A DNA stretch of 64,000 bases, from positions 2,216,610 to 2,280,609 of the forward strand of contig NZ_JALCLM010000001.1 in assembly GCF_022647885.1 (NCBI RefSeq). The letters are read 5' to 3'. Origin of the DNA: Bifidobacterium sp. Its GTDB lineage: Bacteria > Actinomycetota > Actinomycetes > Actinomycetales > Bifidobacteriaceae. Numbering within the stretch: position 1 is the stretch's first letter; the number at the start of each line of letters is the position of its first letter. This document shows, one piece after another, positions 50,085 to 58,700 of the stretch. A model generated the notes under the pieces. The model worked only from the letters and a program-made list of their open reading frames with translations. It did no database searches and had not been told where the DNA came from. Both the position numbers and the translations under genes were made by a program.

Positions 50085-50185
50085 TGCTTGATCCTCCCAT
50101 AGCCCCTCAGCATCTCTCGATGCCGCCTATGATTCCGACACGGTCCCCGCTGCATACAGCAGTGAAAAGCTCAAGACCTGTAGGT

Positions 50186-50812
50186 CTAGCTTATATGCAC
50201 TGTCTGAGGAGATGAAACACCATAAGCGGTCTTTGAGCTGTAGGAAAGGGTAATAACCCAATCGCCCGATCCAAGTTGGCTGCTTGGTATGCTCAGTTCG
50301 CCGCAGGCAGTCGTTGTCGCATTGACCTGCGACGCATGCATGACGATCCTGGTTACCGGGTTCTTAACCGCCGTAAGCGTACAGGTGCCTCCGCTCTCGA
50401 CGATATTGTTGACGGCCCCGTTCACCGAAATACCGGTACCGCCCGCATCCCACCAGGTGAGTTGCACCTCAGCGACGACACGACCTTGGGAATCGGTGCT
50501 TTTCGCCTGACTGGTGGTATCCCTGGCGACTCCATCGCCGGGATCATTCACATCCCGACTGCTGCTGGCGCCGGAGGAAGCCTCGACAGTGGCATCCGAG
50601 AAAACGCTCTTCCCTGTGTCAACAGCTGTGGATGATGCTGCCGTCTGCTGGGAGGTGCTCTGCGAAGTCGACGATTGATCCTGAGTGCTCGCCGTTATCT
50701 CCGATTGGTGCGCGCTCCATGAAAGTTCGCCCCAAATAAAGAATGCAACGAGCAACAGCCCTACGATCACAACCGTGACGATCATCACTACTTTTTTTCG
50801 TTTACCGCTCAT
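50186..50812 (-). CDS. Membrane-anchored protein with Ser/Thr/Gln linker and C-terminal beta domain
   Basis: A 208-residue protein: a basic start MSGKRKKV, one membrane helix about 8-30 (VMIVTVVIVGLLLVAFFIWG), a low-complexity Ser/Thr/Gln linker about 35-110, and a compact outer domain about 110-208 with two Cys (GTCTLTAV and TTACGELSIP) that could form a disulfide. No named family is recognised. The topology places the domain outside, next to the polymer. It lies between the lectin protein and a large membrane protein on the same strand. Its role may be in export, attachment or sensing of the glycan. Confidence 0.75.
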   Translation of the reverse strand: MSGKRKKVVMIVTVVIVGLLLVAFFIWGELSWSAHQSEITASTQDQSSTSQSTSQQTAASSTAVDTGKSVFSDATVEASSGASSSRDVNDPGDGVARDTTSQAKSTDSQGRVVAEVQLTWWDAGGTGISVNGAVNNIVESGGTCTLTAVKNPVTRIVMHASQVNATTTACGELSIPSSQLGSGDWVITLSYSSKTAYGVSSPQTVHIS

Positions 50813-50885
50813 AGCAACAACCTATCCTAAGACTTTCCATGAAAGAAGCAGACCATCCTCACATCCAGAGACTCTCACATTAGTA

Positions 50886-53111
50886 TTATCGTCCTTCGAC
50901 GATCTCATAAGACGTCAATCCTGAAATGGTACTGCCGATCTTACGAACACTGAAATGCTCATATGTGATGTGCTCTATATCTCCTGCGGCTAATATGTAC
51001 CGTACACCGATCCGGTGGAGTTGCTCCAGATTCAGCACGGCATCGATTCGATCGGGAACGGTGACCGTCAGCATTTTTTCATCCTGCTGAAGGGCCCTGT
51101 CAACGAGCATCACGTTCATATATGCATACCGATTGTATTCCTGCGCATAGGAACCGTTCTTATCGAGGATCTTCCACATCTGCATATTTGGTGTGACGGA
51201 TAATGCGTTGCTCGTTGGAATCCCATTCGCAACCATCAGCTGTGCCAGCAAACTGCTCTGCCCTCCTACCACGATCCACTGGCCCGGCGTGCCTCGCTGT
51301 ATTGATTCAACCTGTTCGATAGCGGGCTGCCCTGTCAAGGGACTTGCCGAATACTGAATAGGATTGACCGATATTCCCGACAGCACCAGTAATGCGACTG
51401 AGAACAGTGTGCATATCCGTGCAAGTACTTTGAACCTCGTGATCAGCGCGCCTGCCGTGACGAGCGAGAAGACGACCAGCACCGCAAGGGAGATGTATCC
51501 CAGATAGGCCTTGTACGCGAAGAAAGCCCCAAAGGCCTGCAATAGACATATGACCGTGACCAGCCCATACAGCACATAGTCGCGTGCGCCGAATTCCATA
51601 TGAGAAACCGCGCGAATCAGGAGTATCACGTTGGCCAGCTCGAACATGACCAGAGCACGGCGAACCGTGGTGTGGGACATGCCCGTGACGGCTGCGATTG
51701 ATGGCGGAAAGCCTATGAATATATAGAGTCCGAGGAAGGCGATGATCACCAGCAAGAGCATTGCCAGTATGTCTTTGCCCTTACCTTTCACCAGATTGAT
51801 ACCTGCAAGCACGATGCCAAGAGGGAAGAACGTGACAAATGACGATGCCTCGGTCGAATTCCCACCGGAGGCATGGGCTGTCGCGACAAACTCTCTGAAG
51901 GGGAAGGCCAAACCGGACATGGTGGAAAACAGCCAGGACAGCTGACCGCCACCTCCATTCGATTCACGGCTTCCCGGGTATACGGTATTCATCGTTGCCT
52001 GAATGGTCGGCAAGGATGAACGCAGCACAGTCAGCATCAGAGCTGAGAAGATAAGCACTGTCACTACGACACTCGCCCAATCCCACGGTCTCATGACGGT
52101 CGTCCCCCAATGGGTGACGATGAGCCAGACCACCAATATCAGAAGAATAAAGATCAGCGGGATCTGCCAGGCCGGATAAAGAGTGAGTATGAACATGCCT
52201 GCGCACAACATGATGCCCAAACCCAATGCGAAGCGTTTCCACTCCTGGTGGGTCCGCAGATACAGCGAGAACAGCAGCACTGAAAGGAAAGCGGCGATGA
52301 TCATTTCAACCAAGCCGTTAACCGCATACCACCACTGAACAATAGGGGCGCATGCCACCAACGCCGCACCTATGAGCGACAGCCCTCTATGCTCCTGAAC
52401 AGATTGCGATTCTCCAAGTTCGTTCTGTTGCCCGCCAGACTTTGTGATCAGAAGAAAGAACTGATAAGAGACTAGGAATAGCACGACAAGCCGCGCAGAG
52501 GAGTAGAACGCCAGACCGCGTTCGCTGCCCAACAAGAGGTAGCCCCAGTGGAATGGTCTGAATATCTCTGCTGCGGTCCAGACAGGAGCGTCCTTGATGA
52601 TGAACATGTCTGTGGCCCGATTCCCAAACAGCGTGGAGAAATAGGCGTAATTGTTATAACGCTGGGAGAAAGCCAAGGGCGTGTTGACGATGAATTCATC
52701 ACTTCTGATGGATCGAGGAGTACCGAATACCAATCCGTTGCCCGCAGACTTCCCAAGTATCGCATCCCAGTATCCCAGCGATGAATTGTTGATGTTGAGA
52801 ATCACGAATAGCGCGATAATCAATGCACCTATGAGAAAGCGTCTGCGATGCAAGCAGTCGTTCACCTTATGCCAGCCGAAGATCCACCAGGAAAAAACCA
52901 ACGCACACACCGGGGCGGCCAGAATCCACCTGATCGCAACGATGTACAGGGACTGGGTGTCGGCAAGCTCGGTCTGAAACAAATATTTCGAAGCCGCAGG
53001 ATAGATAAGGACGATGGCACTTGCGCCTAAGGCTGTGCATACGGCAAGCAACAGCGGTTTCAAGTAACGCTCAACCACAACCATATTGTGTCGTCTTCTA
53101 TAGGCGTGCAT
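50886..53111 (-). CDS. Large multi-spanning membrane protein, probable GT-C type glycan enzyme
   Basis: A 741-residue protein with about fourteen membrane helices and a soluble C-terminal domain about 590-741. Between helices 3 and 4 is GTPRSIRSDEFIVNTPLAFS, an acidic RSDE-x5-TP loop known from large actinobacterial polysaccharide membrane proteins, placed like the catalytic acid of GT-C enzymes. The ATG at 53111 has AGGGGAG five bases upstream. It is encoded next to a GtrB-like synthase, its likely donor supplier. It may be a polymerase or a side-branch transferase; this is inference from topology. Confidence 0.8.
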   Translation of the reverse strand: MHAYRRRHNMVVVERYLKPLLLAVCTALGASAIVLIYPAASKYLFQTELADTQSLYIVAIRWILAAPVCALVFSWWIFGWHKVNDCLHRRRFLIGALIIALFVILNINNSSLGYWDAILGKSAGNGLVFGTPRSIRSDEFIVNTPLAFSQRYNNYAYFSTLFGNRATDMFIIKDAPVWTAAEIFRPFHWGYLLLGSERGLAFYSSARLVVLFLVSYQFFLLITKSGGQQNELGESQSVQEHRGLSLIGAALVACAPIVQWWYAVNGLVEMIIAAFLSVLLFSLYLRTHQEWKRFALGLGIMLCAGMFILTLYPAWQIPLIFILLILVVWLIVTHWGTTVMRPWDWASVVVTVLIFSALMLTVLRSSLPTIQATMNTVYPGSRESNGGGGQLSWLFSTMSGLAFPFREFVATAHASGGNSTEASSFVTFFPLGIVLAGINLVKGKGKDILAMLLLVIIAFLGLYIFIGFPPSIAAVTGMSHTTVRRALVMFELANVILLIRAVSHMEFGARDYVLYGLVTVICLLQAFGAFFAYKAYLGYISLAVLVVFSLVTAGALITRFKVLARICTLFSVALLVLSGISVNPIQYSASPLTGQPAIEQVESIQRGTPGQWIVVGGQSSLLAQLMVANGIPTSNALSVTPNMQMWKILDKNGSYAQEYNRYAYMNVMLVDRALQQDEKMLTVTVPDRIDAVLNLEQLHRIGVRYILAAGDIEHITYEHFSVRKIGSTISGLTSYEIVEGR

Positions 53112-53193
53112 CGACTCCCCTAGCTCCCCTGTGAGAAATCACCACCGAAGCGTGGCCACACTCGTAGCTTCCAACGTCAGGCCGGACTTCATC

Positions 53194-54171
53194 CTAATTG
53201 CGGAATTGCATGAACATATTGCTATCGACAATGAAACGCTTCCTGTCCTGTTCAGCAAGCACATCCAAAATAATGCCGGTGACCACCATCAGGATACCGA
53301 GGAGCATTAGCAGCACGGACACGATCAGGGTCGGAAAGCGCAGGACCAAACCGCTTCTCCAGAATTCAAACACTACGGGAAGGAATATGCCAAAACCCCA
53401 AATACCGAAAATCACACCCAGAATACCGAAGAAAGGAAGCGGCTTGTATTCACGAATCATATGGAAAATGGTCGAAAGCACCTTAATACCATCACCGAAG
53501 GTATCGAGTTTGCTTTCTGAGCCTTCGGGCCGGTCCCGATATTGCACAGGCAACTCATAAATCCGCACATTCTTATCCAAAGAATGTATCGTCATTTCGG
53601 TCTCAATCTCAAAACCCTTGGAGAGACAGGGGTAGGTCTTCACAAACTGCCGAGAGAAGGCTCGGTAACCGGTCATGATGTCCCGCACATCGGAGTGGAA
53701 CATTGCATTGATGGTCCATCTCACCAATTTGTTGCCAAAACCATGAAAAGCGCGTTTGTTTTCTTCGAAATATGTGGAACTCAATCGGTCGCCGACGACC
53801 ATGTCATAACCACCGATGATTTTTTTCACCATTTCAGGTGCGCTTTCAGCCGGATAGGTATCATCACCATCCACCATGATGTAAGCGTCAGCGTCAATTT
53901 CGTTGAACATGGAACGTACCACATTGCCTTTGCCTTGTCGTGGTTCACTTCGCACAACCGCACCGGCATCCGCGGCGATCTGGGCTGTATCGTCGGATGA
54001 ATTATTATCGTAGACATAGACCGTTGCGAGCGGTAACGCTCTTCTGAAATCCCTGACGACTTTCTCTATCGTTATCGCTTCGTTAAAGCAGGGGATAAGC
54101 ACTGCAACATCCGATACCTCTGACTCCTTACTCACATATTGGTCAGGCGATTCACCCTGCACAACACTCAT
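53194..54171 (-). CDS. GT2 glycosyltransferase, GtrB-like, with two C-terminal membrane helices
   Basis: A 325-residue protein. The GT2 part shows VAVLIPCFNEAITIEKVVRD, YVYDNNSSDDTAQIAADAGA, QGKGNVVRSMF, MVDGDDTYPAESAPEMV and DIMTGYRAFSRQFVKTYP, the pattern of polyprenyl-phosphate glucose/mannose synthases. Two membrane helices follow at about 248-270 and 280-303. It probably makes a lipid-linked monosaccharide on the inner face. The neighbour at 50886-53111 could use it outside. The ATG at 54171 is preferred; the ribosome site is weak. Confidence 0.9.
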   Translation of the reverse strand: MSVVQGESPDQYVSKESEVSDVAVLIPCFNEAITIEKVVRDFRRALPLATVYVYDNNSSDDTAQIAADAGAVVRSEPRQGKGNVVRSMFNEIDADAYIMVDGDDTYPAESAPEMVKKIIGGYDMVVGDRLSSTYFEENKRAFHGFGNKLVRWTINAMFHSDVRDIMTGYRAFSRQFVKTYPCLSKGFEIETEMTIHSLDKNVRIYELPVQYRDRPEGSESKLDTFGDGIKVLSTIFHMIREYKPLPFFGILGVIFGIWGFGIFLPVVFEFWRSGLVLRFPTLIVSVLLMLLGILMVVTGIILDVLAEQDRKRFIVDSNMFMQFRN

Positions 54172-54285
54172 CCACTATCTCCCTACCGCATTCAAAATCA
54201 GCTACGCAGCTTTCTCTCTCTATTCCAACAACATCCACCATGATAACGACAATTCAGTAGGTGCACAGCCACACCAGGAACCTCC

Positions 54286-55530
54286 TCAGTCCCTCTTGAA
54301 CAAATCCCTGGTATATATCTTTTCTTCTGCACCAGCCAGATCTGTATTCCAACGGTTGGCTACAATCACATTGCTTCGGCGCTTGAAGTCTTCAAGATCT
54401 TTGGTGACCTCACTACCAAAGAACTCATCGTCTTTCATTGTCGGTTCATACACGAGAACCGTCACACCTCGCGCCTTGACCCGCTTCATAACACCTTGAA
54501 TTGCAGATTGACGGAAATTATCTGACCCTGATTTCATCGTCAACCGATACACGCCAACAACCGGATTCTCAATACCTTGGATGCGCTCTTCAATCTCGGT
54601 AGCAATGAAGTCTTTACGAGTGCGATTAGCATCTACGATTGCAGAAATGAGATTCTGCGGTACTTCGGAGTAATTAGCAAGCAACTGTTTAGTGTCTTTA
54701 GGTAGGCAGTAACCACCGTATCCGAAACTGGGATTATTGTAATCTGACCGGATACGCGGATCAAGGCAGACACCGTTAATGATTTCTCGTGTTGAAAGCC
54801 CGCGACTTTCGGCATAAGTATCAAGTTCATTGAAATATGCGACTCGCAACGCTAAATACGTGTTAGCAAAAAGCTTGATTGCTTCAGCCTCAGTAGTACC
54901 CACGACAAGTTCCGGGATACCCTGGCTACCATCATCATTATGACGCGAGGACTCAGCAGGGTCAGCTCCCTGTGCCAATAAATCAACAAAAGTATGTGCC
55001 GCTGTAACGGCTTGTTGGTTGTCAGTCGGAGCACCAAGCACAATACGCGATGGATGCAAATTGTCGTAGAGTGCATGACCCTCACGTAAGAACTCCGGCG
55101 AAAAGAGTAAACGCTCGTCACCAAGACGAGTGCGTAAATGCTCAGTGTATCCAACAGGAATGGTGGACTTGATAATGATCCAAGCTGTCGGATTTACTTC
55201 GCGAATAGCACTGATTGCTGCTTCCACACTAGAAGTATCAAAGTAATTTTGCTGCGAATCATAATTGGTCGGGGTCGCAACCACAGCAAAATCTGCACCT
55301 TCGTAAGCTTCTTTTGGATTCAGCGTGGCCGTAAAACCGAGGGGCCGTTTCCCTGATTTGTCGTCGTCAAGGAAAGCTGTAATCTCTGTATCTACAATGG
55401 GACTTTTCCCATTATTGAGCATTTCAACCTTTTCGGGGATGATATCTAAAGCGTGCACATCATTGTGTTGCGCCAGCAGCAATGCTACCGATAACCCGAC
55501 ATATCCTGTACCAGCAACCGCGATCTTCAT
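54286..55530 (-). CDS. ugd: UDP-glucose 6-dehydrogenase
   Basis: A 414-residue enzyme that oxidises UDP-glucose to UDP-glucuronate with two NAD. The Rossmann motif [14 protein letters not shown] is at 7-20, [15 protein letters not shown] near 121, [19 protein letters not shown] near 144-162, and the catalytic Cys 275 sits in [13 protein letters not shown]. The ATG at 55530 ([10 protein letters not shown]) is chosen because AGGACGG precedes it; a longer frame to 55626 has no family similarity. It closes the polysaccharide locus and, unlike the central part, has AT-rich composition like the flanks, so it may be an older or separately acquired member. Confidence 0.96.
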   Translation of the reverse strand: MKIAVAGTGYVGLSVALLLAQHNDVHALDIIPEKVEMLNNGKSPIVDTEITAFLDDDKSGKRPLGFTATLNPKEAYEGADFAVVATPTNYDSQQNYFDTSSVEAAISAIREVNPTAWIIIKSTIPVGYTEHLRTRLGDERLLFSPEFLREGHALYDNLHPSRIVLGAPTDNQQAVTAAHTFVDLLAQGADPAESSRHNDDGSQGIPELVVGTTEAEAIKLFANTYLALRVAYFNELDTYAESRGLSTREIINGVCLDPRIRSDYNNPSFGYGGYCLPKDTKQLLANYSEVPQNLISAIVDANRTRKDFIATEIEERIQGIENPVVGVYRLTMKSGSDNFRQSAIQGVMKRVKARGVTVLVYEPTMKDDEFFGSEVTKDLEDFKRRSNVIVANRWNTDLAGAEEKIYTRDLFKRD

Positions 55531-55685
55531 TAATCCGTCCTGTCCGTTGTTGTGTTGTCGGTTTTTGGCCCAGTATGTTCTACTATCACCTAATAACCGA
55601 CCTGCTCTTTGCTCTACCCGCCACAATACTCAGGTGATGGTAATTAGATACAAGTTACCGCTAAGTTTTGTGCAACATCTACAAT

Positions 55686-55733
55686 GAGGGCCATGTTCAA
55701 CATTGGTTTGTATCACCAACGAACATGACCCTC
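55686..55733 (-). terminator. Hairpin behind the large surface-protein gene
   Basis: Arms GAGGGCCATGTTC and GAACATGACCCTC (one mismatch) with a small inner stem TTGGT/ACCAA. It lies 35 bases after the stop of the lamin-tail protein gene and ahead of ugd. Confidence 0.6.
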
Positions 55734-55767
55734 TTGTGTAGCTACAACTTGCAGCTTGTTTACTTGT

Positions 55768-58700
55768 CTACTTGTTAACCGCCTTAAACCAGCGCAGCCC
55801 AACTCCGCATAATGCTAAGAGCACTATGGCAGCTACGATAAGTAGTGAATTCGTTCCAGTCTTTGCCAGGCGCTCTTGCAATATATTTGTCTTCTGTGTT
55901 GCAAGGGGTTTGGAATCCGAATCTGTAGCGTTACCTTTAGCTGCGCTGTCACTACCACTACCACTACCACTACCATGCTGAGTAGTGCCACCAGAGTGCC
56001 CAGTATCCGATCCAGCTCCACTCTGACCATTGCTACCACCACCATCATTATCACCGTTCGAACCATTATCTTGGCCACTGCCATCATTATCTGATGATGA
56101 ACTCTTACCGGTCGCAGAAACGTATGACACCCGTGTAGTAGTCGAGCCTCCAAACTGATTAGTCACCACCGCATACCACCCGTGTGTTCCTGCTAGTGCA
56201 TCTTTCCACGTTACTGTTGCTGTAGCAGCATCTTCAGCGTCTTCGACAAGAGTCTTGTTTTCTGAGCTCAAGCCTCTCACCAAACCACTGCGCTGTTGCG
56301 CCGCACTGCCTTTCGCAGATATAGCTTCGTTTGTGCCGATTAACGCGCTGCTTTGCAGATCTGCTGCAAAAGCATCGGTTGACAGACGCTTTTGTGAAGT
56401 TTCCGCTGTTTGCGGTTGAATGCCCAGCTCTGTCAAATCCACGGTAAATTGCTCATACGAAGGTTTGAAACTCGAAGAGGCTACAGTTTGTGAACCATAT
56501 TTCTGAATGGAAGGCGAGTATGTTCTCACTTCCATTGTGGCATTCTTCGTATTCACATGCATTAGTCTCAGGAAGCCCATACCACCCTCGTCCATAGCCT
56601 GATAGTCGAAGAGCAGATTCAGCACATTGCGATCAGTTTTGCCGTCCCCATCGGAGTCGATTCGTGACACCGTCTTTTGTGCACTGTGATAATGACCGGA
56701 GAACACCATCTTCACATTGTCGTTCGGAACCACAACGCGTTTGTATATATCTTGAGGGATGAGCCCAAGACCACCAGAAGCGAGCAGATACTCATGGAAG
56801 TTCAGGATTGCTACACGATCAGGGTACTGCGCTAATACCTGATTCATCCAGTTGATTTCATCATCCTCAACACCCCAACCAACTGACACGACTATAAAGT
56901 CAATGCCACCTGCAGAAATCAGGTCATAGTGACCGCGGTTATCCTCAAAGCTTCCGCCATACCAAGGGTTCGATGAATATCGGCTTGCACCGAAATGCTT
57001 GGAATAATTGACGTAGTCTTCGCTTTTGTGATCCACATCGTGATTTCCAGCGAGCACACCATAAGGGAACTTGGCGTCATCCAACTTCTTGTACTGTTCA
57101 TCAGCCCGTTCCCACTGCTCTGGAATCTCAGCGTTATCAACGATATCCCCAGTGTGGAAAAGATATTGAATGTTCATGGCATTCTTAGTTTTCAACAACC
57201 AATCGTGGATATTTGACTGATGTTGGTAGTAACCATCATTGTCATAGTTCGCGTTGTAATACTGAGTATCAGATTCCCAAGCGAAGGTGAAGTCATAATC
57301 GCTGCGTGCAGTGTCATCCTGCGAAATCGCATCATCATTCATGGTGACCACTGGATTGCCATCAGCACCGTTTATTGTGGAAGTGGAATCAGAAACAGGA
57401 CTTTGCAGACCGTCAGGATTGGTGTCTTCTGTGTCATTTTCACTCAGATTCCCCGCCGCGAAACCTGCTCCATTCTGTACGACGACTGACATCTTGCCGT
57501 CAGCGACATGATCCGTGTTTGCCACGCGTTGCGAAATACTGGCATTACCTTCGCTGTCGGCACTCACTCTGGACACTTGATCCCACGCACCAGTGCTGGT
57601 GTTTTTAACGAAAGCGTAGATATCAGCACCAGCTTGTGCGCTCCCACTCCAACGCAGCGTGATCGCAGCATTCGCATCCTGCTCATACTGAGAGGGAACA
57701 GTCACCGTGAAGGATTGATATGGGAAGCCACTATCTGTAGCAGTCGTTTCTATAACCTTCCCATCTCCAGCCGCATCCAGTTTCGCAGCGTCACTCTCAG
57801 CAAGCGATTCTGAAGATGCATCCTGTGCCAAACCAGACTGTTTGGTAGTCCCCGTGGTGACACTTACCTGCTGCTGATTACTTGGCTTATATTCCTCACC
57901 TGCATAGAATGCCACATTCAACTTATCGCCCGAATTTCCCTTTGCAGTGACGCTAAGCGTTGGATCAAGTTTCTTCGTGCCTGCTGTACTATCTAGCGAA
58001 AGTATCGAAGGATTTTCGGCATATGTGGTAAATGTGACTTTCTTGGTGGTCTGGTTACCAGCGTTGTCTGTGACATTGAAAGTTACGGTATGCAAACCAG
58101 CGGAAAGCTTTGCAGACGATGTGTCATACGGCAGCGTGATGCTGGTTGCTTCACCATCACCATCGCTCAATGTTGCGCTTAGAGCACCTGACTCCCCTGT
58201 CGCAGGGATTCCCGATGTTGCATCCTTCGCGGTAGCGTTGATGACCACGCTTCCCCGTAGCACATTTCCATCTCCACCTTGGGCAGTGAGTTCAGGTTCG
58301 ATAGTGGGTTTGGTGTTATCAACGATGACCTTAGAGGTAGCGCTACCACTCTGCGATTGTGCGGTGACAGTGTGCTCCCCATCACTTTGCTGCGTAGTGT
58401 TCCACACATATTGTTTGGATGTCACTGACTTGGAGTCGATGGTAAAGTCAAGCCGAATATATTCATATTGACCAGCGGAGTCCCCTATTTTCAGCTGATT
58501 CGTGGCATTACCCACTTCATCGGTAACATCTTTCTCGCTAATCGTTCCCTCAGTTCCTGGACTCACAGCAGCTACAGCCTTACTGGCTTTCACATGAGTA
58601 CCGTCAGGAAGAACCAAACGAATATTCGACGCTAAATAGTTATCTGCATTTTCTGAATTCACGGTTCCCGCAGCATCCAGAATGTCGGTGGCACTCGATT

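Noticed and set aside
55930..56110. Runs of CTACCA/CCATTATC-like repeats that resemble satellite DNA
   Set aside because: They are in frame within the surface-protein gene and encode its Ser/Gly/Asn-rich wall-spanning linker.
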